A DNA stretch of 64,000 nucleotides. It comes from Thermanaerothrix sp034436175 (GTDB lineage: Bacteria; Chloroflexota; Anaerolineae; Anaerolineales; Anaerolineaceae). The notes below the pieces were generated by a model. It was not told the origin of the DNA, ran no database searches, and was given only the letters and a program-made list of their open reading frames with translations. A program made the position numbers and the translations under genes. The stretch's first letter is position 1. Each line of letters opens with the position of its first letter. Positions 26,057 through 34,658 of this stretch are shown in pieces. The DNA lies in assembly GCA_964427505.1 (NCBI GenBank), contig CAYRUO010000002.1, positions 62,001 through 126,000 of the forward strand, given 5' to 3'.

Positions 26057-27136
26057 ATGGCCTCTTATCGAACCCTTGAATGGCGCGACAATAGTCTCAT
26101 TCTTCTTGACCAAAGAGTTCTCCCCCATCAAGTCCGGTATCTCACATTGACCCGTGTTGAGGAAGTTGCCGAAGCCATTCAAAATATGACCGTGCGAGGC
26201 GCTCCCGCAATTGGAGCCACCGCAGCCTACGGTATGGCACTGGCGGCTCTACAAAGCCGGGCTTCCTCTCCACAGGAACTGCGTCATAATCTCGAGCAGG
26301 CCGCCGATCTCTTAAAGGCCTCCCGTCCTACTGCCGTAAATTTAGCTTGGGCGGTAGACCGTATTCTAAACCGAATAAGGATCTCCTTATCCAATGATCC
26401 GGAGGCCATGTTCCGAATTATTCTGCATGAAGCTCACCGCATCGCCGATGAGGACATTCGCACCAATCGTCAAATAGGCCTCAATGCCTTGCCTCTTCTT
26501 CCCCATAAGGTAACCTTTATTCATCATTGCAACACGGGAGCACTGGCAACCGTAGATTATGGCACGGCGCTGGGGATTATCCGCACAGCACATGAGCACG
26601 GTCATGATGTCTTCGTCTACGTGGATGAAACGCGCCCCCGTCTGCAAGGGGCACGCCTTACCGCCTGGGAGTTACAACAATTGGGTATCCCTTTTCAAAT
26701 TATCGTAGACGGAGCATCTGGTTACGTCATGCGTACCCGTAAAGTGGATGCAGTGGTCGTTGGATGTGATCGTGTCGCCCGCAATGGCGATACCGCGAAC
26801 AAGATTGGCACCTATAACCTGGCAATTGCTGCTCGCGCTCATGGGGTGCCCTTTTATGTTGCGGCACCAACCTCAACCATTGACCTCTCTCTTCCCAATG
26901 GTGACGCCATCCCAATTGAAGAACGAACCGAGGACGAGATAACCATGATTGAAGGCTGCCGCATTGCCCCTGAGAGCGCTTCGGCTTATAACCCCGCGTT
27001 TGATGTGACTCCTGCCAACTATATCACCGCCATTATCACCGAGGCAGGAATCGCCTACCCGCCCTACGACGAAAGCCTTCCATCCCTGGTCGAATTAGCC
27101 CAACAATGGCGAACAAGCATTGCAGAGCAGGACTAG
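26057..27136 (+). CDS. mtnA: Methylthioribose-1-phosphate isomerase
   Basis: MtnA converts 5-methylthioribose 1-phosphate to methylthioribulose 1-phosphate in methionine salvage. The 359 residues are the normal length. MTVRGAPAIGATAAYGMALA is the conserved substrate loop, HHCNTGALATVDYGTAL contains the catalytic Cys, and VVGCDRVARNGDTANKIGTY carries the catalytic Asp. The eIF2B-like family also includes ribose-1,5-bisphosphate isomerases, but these motifs and the length favour MtnA. A GGAGATT ribosome-binding site precedes the ATG. No other salvage gene lies next to it, although a MetE-like gene occurs at 46324. Confidence 0.93.
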   Translation: MASYRTLEWRDNSLILLDQRVLPHQVRYLTLTRVEEVAEAIQNMTVRGAPAIGATAAYGMALAALQSRASSPQELRHNLEQAADLLKASRPTAVNLAWAVDRILNRIRISLSNDPEAMFRIILHEAHRIADEDIRTNRQIGLNALPLLPHKVTFIHHCNTGALATVDYGTALGIIRTAHEHGHDVFVYVDETRPRLQGARLTAWELQQLGIPFQIIVDGASGYVMRTRKVDAVVVGCDRVARNGDTANKIGTYNLAIAARAHGVPFYVAAPTSTIDLSLPNGDAIPIEERTEDEITMIEGCRIAPESASAYNPAFDVTPANYITAIITEAGIAYPPYDESLPSLVELAQQWRTSIAEQD

Positions 27137-27160
27137 GGGTAAATTGTCGTTGTGTATACC

Positions 27161-27206
27161 TTATAAATATACGCCCCAGGCTTATGCTTGGGGCGTATAT
27201 TTATAA
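27161..27206 (+). terminator. Very long hairpin between mtnA and the Lon-N gene
   Basis: Positions 27161-27180 pair with 27187-27206 over all 20 positions, counting one G-U, around a CTTATG loop. A GC core is flanked by AT-rich ends, so it could act as a terminator after mtnA in either direction. It ends two bases before the ATG at 27209, which is odd for a pure terminator. Confidence 0.65.
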
Positions 27207-27208
27207 CC

Positions 27209-27868
27209 ATGATTTACCTTCCAATTTTTCCACTCCATACCGTATTATTTCCCGGTACCCCTTTGCCTCTTCACATTTTCGAGCCGCGCTATCGGAGGAT
27301 GATGAACGAGGTTATACGCACCAATGGTCTGTTTGGAGTTGTGCTCATAAAGCGAGGCATTGAGGCTATGGGGCCGTTACCAGAACCCCATAGAATAGGA
27401 TGTTCAGCCACGATCGCAAATATTGAACATCTGCCTGATGGACGAATGAACCTTTTAGCCATCGGTGAGGAAAGGTTTCGCATACTGGAACTAGATCAAA
27501 GTGGTCCCTTCCTCAGGGCATGGGTTGAAATGATGCCAATGGAAGAACCGCAAACTTTGGGCGTCTCTCGGGGTGCTCGATCACTAATGCCTTGGATAAG
27601 TGCCTATTGGGAAACGCTCAAGCGAGCAACCGGCGAAAGGATGGAATTAGAGCCGCTTGCACTCCCTAGCGATCCCTTACCCCTGCTTTATCTTGCCGCT
27701 TCGTTACTTCATATTCCATTAATTGAAAAGCAGGAATTGCTCGAATCCGAAAGCAGTGCCCACTTCTTAAAAAAGGTCATGCGGTTGTATCGGCGCGAAG
27801 TCGTACTTTTGCGGTATATGGTTAACACGACTGAACGTCAGATCGAACACATGTCACGACTGAATTAA
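27209..27868 (+). CDS. Lon N-terminal (LAN/LON substrate-binding) domain protein
   Basis: The ATG at 27209 gives 219 residues beginning MIYLPIFPLHTVLFPGTPLPLHIFEPRYRRM. This is the hallmark of the Lon protease N-terminal domain; a TTG at 27188 is possible but lies in the hairpin arm. No ATPase or protease domain follows. Stand-alone Lon-N proteins are widespread in bacteria and of poorly defined function, perhaps binding unfolded substrates. IGCSATIANIEHLPDGRMNLLAIGEERFRIL also fits the family. Its ribosome-binding site would sit inside the right arm of the long hairpin, which may limit its translation. Confidence 0.85.
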   Translation: MIYLPIFPLHTVLFPGTPLPLHIFEPRYRRMMNEVIRTNGLFGVVLIKRGIEAMGPLPEPHRIGCSATIANIEHLPDGRMNLLAIGEERFRILELDQSGPFLRAWVEMMPMEEPQTLGVSRGARSLMPWISAYWETLKRATGERMELEPLALPSDPLPLLYLAASLLHIPLIEKQELLESESSAHFLKKVMRLYRREVVLLRYMVNTTERQIEHMSRLN

Positions 27869-27925
27869 AGTGATACAATCCTTAGCATCCTAAAGCGAAT
27901 TCCCGATCTTTGGTAAGGGGCAACC

Positions 27926-29209
27926 GTGACTCCCCATTGGAAATTACCCTTTGGCAAAACTGAACTCACCTTAACATTACCCTTGGGGCAATCGGCCGAC
28001 CTGATTCTCCCTCGATCACAAAAACCGCATCCGGCACCGGAACAGGCTGTTATTGAAACCTTATCCAATCCTATCGCTCATCCTCCACTCGAATCAATCC
28101 CCAGCCCCGCCTCAGTAGCCATTGCCATCAATGATCCAACGCGCCCTCTGCCGCTGAACATCCTCCTCCCACCGCTCTTGAAATATCTTGAACGGATTGG
28201 GGTTAGGTCTGATGATATCTGCATTCTCATTGCTACCGGGACCCATAAGCCGGTAGATCCTCATTCATTGAGGGATTTTATCCCTTTAGATATCTTGAGC
28301 CGCTATCGCATTCTTAACCACGATGCTTCCGATCAAAGCAACCTGGTCTTCTTGGGACACACCACGCGTGGCACTCCCGTGTATGTAAATCGCGTCTTCT
28401 ATACAGCCGAGTTGCGTATTGTGTTAGGCAATATTGAGCCTCATCACTTTATGGGCTATTCCGGTGGTGCTAAAACAGCCGCCATCGGTTTAGCAGGGTA
28501 TGAAACGATCACACGTAATCACCAAATGCTCACCCACCCCAATGCCCGAGCAGGCATCTTTAGCGATAATCCAATGCGCCAAGATATCGAAGAAATCGGC
28601 CGCATGATGGGCATCCACTTTGCGCTGAACACCATTCTCAACGAAGAAAAGAAAATCGTTCATGTTCTAGCCGGTGATCCTTATCAGGTAATGCTAACGG
28701 CAATACCTCTGGTTCAAGATGTTTACATGGTTAATGCACCCACAGACTATGATCTTGTCATTGCCTCCGCAGGCGGACACCCTAAGGACATCAACCTCTA
28801 TCAGGCTCAAAAAGCGCTCACCCATGCTACCATGTTCGCCCGCCCAGGGGGTGTGGTTATCCTAAGTGCTGCTTGCCCAGAAGGCAGTGGGCATCCAGAG
28901 TTTGAAGCCTTTTTGGACGGAGTTTCCAATTATCAAGAGGCCTTAGCGAAATTTGAGCAGATGGGTTTTCGGCTGGGACCACATAAAGCCTTTCAGATCG
29001 CCCGCCAGGTAGCCCGCAATCCTATCATCTTGGTCTCCCAAATGCCTCGTTATCTGGTTGAAAAATGCCTCCTTTCATATGCCCCCGATTTAGAAGCGGC
29101 TTTAAAAATTGCCTATAATAAAATCGGGCATCCAATCAAAGCAGCCATTTTGCCCTTCGCTACACATACCTTACCCCTGAAAGATTCATCGCGAAATGAA
29201 ACTCTCTAA
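27926..29209 (+). CDS. LarA-family nickel-pincer racemase/epimerase (DUF2088)
   Basis: The GTG at 27926 has AAGGGG upstream and gives 427 residues. VAIAINDPTRPLP and ILIATGTHKP near residue 100 are family landmarks; GNIEPHHFMGYSGGAKTAAIGLAGYETI includes the conserved H-H-x-G-Y-S-G-G-x-K region that binds the nickel-pincer cofactor. DLVIASAGGHPKDINLYQAQKAL is the second-domain signature. LarA racemises lactate, and relatives act on malate or other 2-hydroxyacids. No larBCE genes for cofactor synthesis are visible in this window, so the substrate and cofactor source stay open. It overlaps the hydrolase gene downstream by 14 bases. Confidence 0.86.
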   Translation: MTPHWKLPFGKTELTLTLPLGQSADLILPRSQKPHPAPEQAVIETLSNPIAHPPLESIPSPASVAIAINDPTRPLPLNILLPPLLKYLERIGVRSDDICILIATGTHKPVDPHSLRDFIPLDILSRYRILNHDASDQSNLVFLGHTTRGTPVYVNRVFYTAELRIVLGNIEPHHFMGYSGGAKTAAIGLAGYETITRNHQMLTHPNARAGIFSDNPMRQDIEEIGRMMGIHFALNTILNEEKKIVHVLAGDPYQVMLTAIPLVQDVYMVNAPTDYDLVIASAGGHPKDINLYQAQKALTHATMFARPGGVVILSAACPEGSGHPEFEAFLDGVSNYQEALAKFEQMGFRLGPHKAFQIARQVARNPIILVSQMPRYLVEKCLLSYAPDLEAALKIAYNKIGHPIKAAILPFATHTLPLKDSSRNETL

Positions 29210-29966
29210 TTCATCAACCTGGATCATCAACCCCCATCTCAATGGAAAGTCTTTCTTCTGGCCAGGTGGTGAGATCGGTGTTTTGCTGATTCATGGGTTT
29301 ACTGCTACAACGGTCGAAGTCCAGCCTTTGGCCCGCTTTTTGAATCAACACGGCCTTTCCGTTGCAGCCCCATTATTGCCGGGCCATGGGACAAATCCCA
29401 TTGAGACCAATCGTACCCACTGGCGTGATTGGTTCAGTAGTGCCGCTACGACGCTTCAGTCCTTGCGCAAAGCCTGCCGAATCGTTTTTGTCGGCGGTGA
29501 ATCGATGGGCGGATTGCTCGCCCTGTTGCTAGCCTATCAATTTCCGAACATTCAAGGCCTGTTGCTTTATGCGCCGGCTTATCGTGTTCCTGGATTATGG
29601 CGCACACGTTGGTTATCCTTTTTTGTGCAAGTGTTTCCCAAAACCTACACCAAAGATCATAACGAAGAACCCTATCCTTGGCAGGGTTACGGCGTTGTCC
29701 CCTTGCGCGCGGCAAGCCAGTTACTGAAATTGCAACAATTAGCCCGTAAATATGCGCCTTCTATAACTCAGCCGGTGCTCATTTTCCAAGGGCGACAGGA
29801 TCAAACAATCGACCCTATAGGCGCGGAACACTTATTTCAAGCCCTGGGCTCTACGCAAAAGAACCTGGTGTGGTTAGAAAACTCACGCCATTGCGTCATG
29901 ATCGATCGTGATTTTGATCAAGTGGCCCAACTGACGTTGGAATTCATCAACCAGCACAGCGCCTAA
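29196..29966 (+). CDS. Alpha/beta hydrolase, carboxylesterase/monoacylglycerol lipase type
   Basis: This 256-residue protein has LLIHGFTATTVEVQPLA for the oxyanion region and FVGGESMGGLLALLLAYQ with the nucleophile elbow G-x-S-x-G. A late LIFQGRQDQTIDP carries the acid and SRHCVMIDRD the catalytic His. Size and order match the Est30/monoacylglycerol lipase group, cytoplasmic esterases of about 250 residues. It overlaps the LarA-family gene upstream, so the two are probably co-transcribed. Its 3' end overlaps a convergent phosphonate permease gene by four bases. The natural ester is unknown. Confidence 0.86.
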   Translation: MKLSNSSTWIINPHLNGKSFFWPGGEIGVLLIHGFTATTVEVQPLARFLNQHGLSVAAPLLPGHGTNPIETNRTHWRDWFSSAATTLQSLRKACRIVFVGGESMGGLLALLLAYQFPNIQGLLLYAPAYRVPGLWRTRWLSFFVQVFPKTYTKDHNEEPYPWQGYGVVPLRAASQLLKLQQLARKYAPSITQPVLIFQGRQDQTIDPIGAEHLFQALGSTQKNLVWLENSRHCVMIDRDFDQVAQLTLEFINQHSA

Positions 29967-31114
29967 ATCAATTTCTTACGCACCTGAGCGCTCAGAAAGT
30001 CCAACGCCCATACCACGATAATGATCGCCAGTAAGGCAGTACCGGCCTTGCTATATTCAAAGGCATTGATGCGTTTGGAAAGATAATCACCAATACCACC
30101 ACCGCCCACAAATCCGATAATGGTGGAAATGCGAACATTGATATCCCAATGATAAATCGTGAATGAAAGAAAGTCGGGCAGGATTTGAGGGACGACACCG
30201 TACCAGATTACCTGAGCCCTGTTCGCGCCTGTTGCCGTAATTGCCTCAATCGGCCCAGGGTCAATGCTTTCAATGGATTCTGAAAACATCTTGCCCAACG
30301 AAGCCGTAGTCACTACAACAAGGGCTAAAATACCCGCAAAGGGACTCCCAAATCCCACAATGAGTGCGAAAATGGTTGCCATGACCAACGGCTCATAGGA
30401 TCGGATTAGATTGAGCAAGGTACGCACGAGATAGTAAATCAGACTACCCACCCGCCCACGACGTGAGATATTCGACGCAGCCAGAAAACTAAGTGGGACA
30501 GCCAGAACGGTTCCCAAGGTTGTCGCCAGCAGAGCCATGAAAATGGTCACAAACATGGCATCCGTGACATCCTTAAGCGCTTGGGAAGGCACAAGACGCC
30601 CACCTGGCAATACAACTTCAGCCTCAAGTGCAGCGGGTTTGCCATCTTTCGTTGCCACGATAGGGCGAACCTGAACCTTGGCTTCAAAATTTCCCTCTGC
30701 ATCGGTCGTCAAACGTTGAATTCCCAGGGTATTTCCATCAGGTAAGCGCCACCGCAGAGTAACCTGTACTTCCTTGCCTAATTCTCTTCCGCGCACCACC
30801 ACGGTCTCTCTTTCACCTGCACATCGTGGCTCTACTTCTAAGCGTGGACCCGATGACACGAATTCGCCTTCCGGTGCGCTTCCACAAGGCACTGGCAGAG
30901 CTACGTCAAGCATTGTCACGTCTGACTCTCGCGTAAACAGGTCGGGATTGAGCAATTGACTTAATACTTGTCTGGCCTTGGGTGCAGCCGTGACCAGCTT
31001 GATAAAATCTGGCTGAGTTACCTCAATGCTGGCATACAGCGCGAGAATAATGACTATAGCCACAAATCCCCGCGTAAAAAGACGGCTTAATCGCGAACGA
31101 TTTTTATGATTCAT
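29963..31114 (-). CDS. phnE: Phosphonate-type ABC transporter permease with inserted ectodomain (PhnE-like)
   Basis: The 383-residue protein has one N-terminal membrane helix (about 16-32). A segment outside the membrane (about 60-180) follows, with two Cys (77 and 98) and a beta-rich ERETVVVRGRELGKEVQVTLRW region. The last half is the BPD permease core, with GPIEAITATGANRAQVIWYG as the ATPase-contact loop and ISTIIGFVGGGGIGDYL. PhnE proteins normally lack such a large insert. The gene is the last of the importer operon, one base after its paralogue. Substrates could be phosphonate, phosphite or a related anion. Confidence 0.85.
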   Translation of the reverse strand: MNHKNRSRLSRLFTRGFVAIVIILALYASIEVTQPDFIKLVTAAPKARQVLSQLLNPDLFTRESDVTMLDVALPVPCGSAPEGEFVSSGPRLEVEPRCAGERETVVVRGRELGKEVQVTLRWRLPDGNTLGIQRLTTDAEGNFEAKVQVRPIVATKDGKPAALEAEVVLPGGRLVPSQALKDVTDAMFVTIFMALLATTLGTVLAVPLSFLAASNISRRGRVGSLIYYLVRTLLNLIRSYEPLVMATIFALIVGFGSPFAGILALVVVTTASLGKMFSESIESIDPGPIEAITATGANRAQVIWYGVVPQILPDFLSFTIYHWDINVRISTIIGFVGGGGIGDYLSKRINAFEYSKAGTALLAIIIVVWALDFLSAQVRKKLI

Positions 31115-31115
31115 C

Positions 31116-32501
31116 TTACACTAACCGCTCACGAAGTTTGGCGCTGAAGAAGTCTAGGACCATCACCACCGCAGCGATAGCAATAAACGAAGCACTTACC
31201 GCTCTAAAATCTCCGATCAAAATCCATTGATAAAGGAAAAAGCCAATCCCACCTCCACCTACAAAACCAATGATCGTTGAAGATCGCACATTGATATCCC
31301 AGCGATAAATTGTAAGCGCAGTAAAAGGCGGAATGATTTGGGGTATGACTGCATAACGGATCACTTGCAAAGGGTTTGCTCCAGTAGCACGAATGGCTTC
31401 AATGGGCCCTGGATCAATCGCCTCAATGACCTCAGAATACAACTTCCCCAGGGCTGCGGTCGTGTGAAGGGCTAGGGCTAACATACCTGGAAATGGGCCC
31501 AAACCGACAATAATCACAAAGATAATGGCCAGGATTAGGGATTCTATTGAGCGAACGACATTTAGGATGGTGCGTACAACAACATAAATTCCCATCAAAA
31601 CAGGATGTCCGCTCATTAAGTTTCGCGCAGCTAGAAACCCAAATGGGATCGCCAAAACCGCCCCTATGACAGTCGAAAGCAACGCTAAAGCCAGTGTTTC
31701 GTATATCCCTCGAATAACATACTGACCATTTGTCGAAAGCGTCATGCCCCCAATAGGACGGGTTTGAGTGAGGTAAACACGGTGAGGCAAAGGCAAAGTA
31801 GGATCCGGGGCAGCGGCTAACGCGCTCCCAGGCACCTGGATGACTGCACTAAGGCGGCCACTCTCATCACTTTGCACAACCAGCATCTGATTGTTGCCCG
31901 GTCCAAGTAGCTTTACATCTCCAATCGGAGTCATCCAAGTGATTTCCGTAGGGGCATTTGGCCACAATCCTTCTGCAGTAACAATCAAAGTCTCATTCAA
32001 ATTTCCACAATCGGGTTGGACTCGAACGGTAATGCCGCCCACCGTCTTTTCGGCTCTCGGCGGATTGGGAGAACAGGGCACTTGCACTTCAACCCATCCT
32101 TCGTGTTTTTCCTTACGTGCTGTTAAAAAGTCTGGCTGGAGCATAGGTCGGATGATGGATTGAGCCCGTTCAGCATTCGCAAATAACGCCATGGGGTTAA
32201 CCTGGGTTACTTGCCACCCTATGCCGTAGGCCATTGCCAACCACAACAAAACCGCCAATGGAATTGGAGCCCCACGAGGCATTTGGAAGGCATCCCATAC
32301 ATTCCAAAGCCACAATAGAACGATTAAGATAAACCATTCACGTTTACCATACCAACTAACGGTGGCTAGCGCCGTCCCTATGGCCAGTAAAATGCTCAAA
32401 CCCCGCTTCCAATCTTTTTGCAGGGCTTGCCCCAAACCCGGAAGCAAAAGAGAGAGCAATGCCGCTAAGGCTTTATTCAATCGGCGTTCTACCTTATCCA
32501 T
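31116..32501 (-). CDS. phnE: Phosphonate-type ABC transporter permease, larger paralogue
   Basis: This 461-residue protein is paralogous to the next gene. It adds three or four N-terminal membrane helices (LLSLLLPGLGQAL, then WFILIVLLWLWNVWDAF). The extracytoplasmic insert (about 100-260) has two Cys at 143 and 165, nearly the same spacing as in the paralogue. The permease core repeats GPIEAIRATGANPLQVIRYA and SSTIIGFVGGGGIG. A heterodimer of the two permeases is plausible, since both accompany one ATPase and one binding protein. It starts 21 bases after phnC; ATG preceded by AAAAGGATTCT. Confidence 0.83.
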   Translation of the reverse strand: MDKVERRLNKALAALLSLLLPGLGQALQKDWKRGLSILLAIGTALATVSWYGKREWFILIVLLWLWNVWDAFQMPRGAPIPLAVLLWLAMAYGIGWQVTQVNPMALFANAERAQSIIRPMLQPDFLTARKEKHEGWVEVQVPCSPNPPRAEKTVGGITVRVQPDCGNLNETLIVTAEGLWPNAPTEITWMTPIGDVKLLGPGNNQMLVVQSDESGRLSAVIQVPGSALAAAPDPTLPLPHRVYLTQTRPIGGMTLSTNGQYVIRGIYETLALALLSTVIGAVLAIPFGFLAARNLMSGHPVLMGIYVVVRTILNVVRSIESLILAIIFVIIVGLGPFPGMLALALHTTAALGKLYSEVIEAIDPGPIEAIRATGANPLQVIRYAVIPQIIPPFTALTIYRWDINVRSSTIIGFVGGGGIGFFLYQWILIGDFRAVSASFIAIAAVVMVLDFFSAKLRERLV

Positions 32502-32522
32502 AGAATCCTTTTGAGCCTATGA

Positions 32523-33284
32523 TTACAAACTGGCAGCCCGTACTTCCTGAGCTTCTTCACCGTAAATCTCTTTGAAACGAGCCCGATCAATCTCATTGGG
32601 CAATCCATCGAATACCTTTACCCCATCTTTTAAGCCAATAACGCGAGTCGCATACCGATGGACAAGATCTAGAAAGTGAAGACTGCAGATAACCGTAACA
32701 CCCTCTTTATTTAACTGTTCCAGATACTGTAAAATGCTGTGGGCTAATACGGGATCCAAACTAGCCACCGGTTCATCGGCGAGCAATAGCCGTGGATCCT
32801 GCATCAGCGCTCGAGCAATTCCCACCCGCTGTTGCTGCCCACCGGATAGAGTGTCTGCCCGCTGGTAGGCTTTATCGGCAATACCGACTCTTTCCAAAGC
32901 CTGTAGTGCTTTCTGACGATCTTCAGATGGCCATACCCCTAGAAGAGATAGCCATGGATTAGCATACCCCAAACGTCCACTTAGCACATTGGTTAACACG
33001 CTAGATCGTTTTACCAAGTTGAACTGCTGAAAAATCATGCCAATTTGGCGTCGAATTCGACGCATTTCACCGGGTGAGGCACTGGTGATATCCACCCCAT
33101 CCCAATAGATTTTGCCAGAGGTAGGCTCTATTAAGCGGTTGATACATCGGAGAAGGGTAGATTTTCCCGAACCCGAAAGCCCAATTACCACCAAGAATTC
33201 ACCATCAGGCACTTCAAAACTTACATCTCGCAATGCCACCGTACCGTTGGGATAAACCTTAGTCAGGTGCTCAACACGTAACAC
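32523..33284 (-). CDS. phnC: Phosphonate-type ABC transporter ATPase
   Basis: The 253-residue ATPase starts at a GTG with AGGTG five bases upstream. It has Walker A VVIGLSGSGKSTLLR, Q-loop GMIFQQFNLVKRSSVLTNVLSGRLG, signature TLSGGQQQRVGIARAL and Walker B RLLLADEPVASLDP. The FNLVKRSSVLTNVL stretch is characteristic of PhnC proteins. It drives import of a phosphonate-like anion with the two PhnE permeases downstream. No C-P lyase genes lie nearby, so uptake of phosphate or phosphite is as likely as phosphonate use. Confidence 0.92.
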   Translation of the reverse strand: MLRVEHLTKVYPNGTVALRDVSFEVPDGEFLVVIGLSGSGKSTLLRCINRLIEPTSGKIYWDGVDITSASPGEMRRIRRQIGMIFQQFNLVKRSSVLTNVLSGRLGYANPWLSLLGVWPSEDRQKALQALERVGIADKAYQRADTLSGGQQQRVGIARALMQDPRLLLADEPVASLDPVLAHSILQYLEQLNKEGVTVICSLHFLDLVHRYATRVIGLKDGVKVFDGLPNEIDRARFKEIYGEEAQEVRAASL

Positions 33285-33312
33285 AGATACACCTCACAAC
33301 AGAGAAATCAGG

Positions 33313-33345
33313 TTGGGGGTAGGAGATTGTTTCTCCCACCCCCAA
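33313..33345 (-). repeat. Stem-loop between phnD and phnC
   Basis: TTGGGGGTAGGAGA (33313-33326) pairs with 33332-33345 over 14 positions, with one G-U on the minus-strand RNA. No U-run follows. Such stems after a binding-protein gene often protect the upstream message and lower expression of the transporter genes downstream. Confidence 0.65.
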
Positions 33346-33359
33346 TCCTTCAGGTTAAC

Positions 33360-34403
33360 CTATTTGACTAGGTTGGTAACATCCACCCCAGAGGCCTCAA
33401 GGTAAACACGAAATTCATCATAGAAGGTGTCATCCACGACCTTGAGTCCCTCAATTTGATACACGGCTTTTAGCGCGGCTTTGCCCTCTTCGGTCTCAGC
33501 AATCTTCAAGAAGGCTTCATTCAACTTGGCGCGCATATCCTCCGGCACAGTGGCAGCATAGGATACGTTATCGTTCGGGATAATCGGATCCGTGCGCCAT
33601 ATCACCACGATTTTATCCATCACATCAGGGAGATCCTTTTGCAACGCAGAGGAAGTGCGAGCATCAATAAAAGTGGCGCCAAAATCACAGATGCCCTTGG
33701 CATAAAGCGCCCGCACAACTGTCGGATGCCCCTGCACAAAGGCCGCCGCCTGGGTCTTAATCCCATATTTGTTCAAGTAGCCAACCGGGATCACATACCC
33801 TGAGGATGAAAGCGGATCGGTCCAGCAGGGTTTCTTGCCTTCAAACTGAGCCAATGCTGTCGCCGCATCAGCCGTATTCTGATTGGTCTGAGGGTCAAAG
33901 TAGGAAGTAAATCCACTATCTACGTGTGCAATGAACTGAGAACCATAGTGGTCAGCACCGAAACGGAGGGTGATCAACCCTACATCCGCATAACCCTTCT
34001 GATGGGCAACAACGTAGGCAAAGGGAGGCAACCAGCCGATATGAGCATTACCTGCCCCCATGGCTTCCACCAGCGCACCATAGGAGTTGGGAACCGTGGT
34101 TTTGATAGTGTAGCCGGTCAAATCTGAGAGTTGCTTGGCGATGGCTTCACCGCTAGCGATCAACTCCTGGGCTGTTGCCGAAGGCGCCAAAGCCATGATG
34201 AGTGGGTTCTCGGGGCTTCCCAAGGGAACTGCTGTAGGTTCAGGTGTAGGAGTAGGCTGAGGCGGCGTGGTTGGCTTTTCAACCTGTGTCGGGGGCTGTG
34301 TCGGTTCTGGCGTCGGAGTGGCTGCCGGTTGGCACGCCGCCAACACCATTGCCAGGGCAACCATTGCCACTAGGGCAATATACGATATATGGGTTCTCTT
34401 CAT
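33360..34403 (-). CDS. phnD: Phosphonate-type substrate-binding lipoprotein
   Basis: The ATG at 34403 has AAGGAGG five bases upstream. The 347-residue precursor has a lipobox LAMVLAACQP, so it is anchored by lipid. A Pro/Thr-rich linker (about 27-65) follows, then the periplasmic-binding-protein-like domain, with PLIMALAPSATAQELIASGEAIAKQL, GNAHIGWLPPFAYVVAHQKG, and YKSGYSLP-type regions changed to CWTDPLSSSGYVIP. This is the PhnD/PtxB family. It is the first gene of the importer unit and the likely ligand binder. The ligand cannot be told from the sequence. A promoter was not clearly seen in the 34404-34611 gap. Confidence 0.9.
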   Translation of the reverse strand: MKRTHISYIALVAMVALAMVLAACQPAATPTPEPTQPPTQVEKPTTPPQPTPTPEPTAVPLGSPENPLIMALAPSATAQELIASGEAIAKQLSDLTGYTIKTTVPNSYGALVEAMGAGNAHIGWLPPFAYVVAHQKGYADVGLITLRFGADHYGSQFIAHVDSGFTSYFDPQTNQNTADAATALAQFEGKKPCWTDPLSSSGYVIPVGYLNKYGIKTQAAAFVQGHPTVVRALYAKGICDFGATFIDARTSSALQKDLPDVMDKIVVIWRTDPIIPNDNVSYAATVPEDMRAKLNEAFLKIAETEEGKAALKAVYQIEGLKVVDDTFYDEFRVYLEASGVDVTNLVK

Positions 34404-34611
34404 AAAAACCTCCTTTTGGGGAATACAGGGGTTTAAAAGAAAGCAGGCAGTTTGTTCGGAACGTGGACTTTCAACAGGAAATGGCATCAAAAGCACCTGA
34501 TCCTATAAACTGCCCAAACCAAAACCAGTTTACCACAATACCTGTCATCAGTAATGGTATTACGGTTATGAATTGGTTAACATTTTAGGAGTGACATTCA
34601 ACATAAAATGA

Positions 34612-34636
34612 CCAGAGACCCTTCTCGGGTCTCTGG
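34612..34636 (-). terminator. Hairpin terminator after the DUF4914-like gene
   Basis: CCAGAGACCC (34612-34621) pairs perfectly with GGGTCTCTGG (34627-34636) around a five-base loop. On the minus strand it is followed by TCATTTTA, a weak U-run. It lies 22 bases after the stop at 34659 and ends the lysC-asd unit. Confidence 0.75.
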
Positions 34637-34658
34637 CAGATGCAGTAAAGATCACCCC

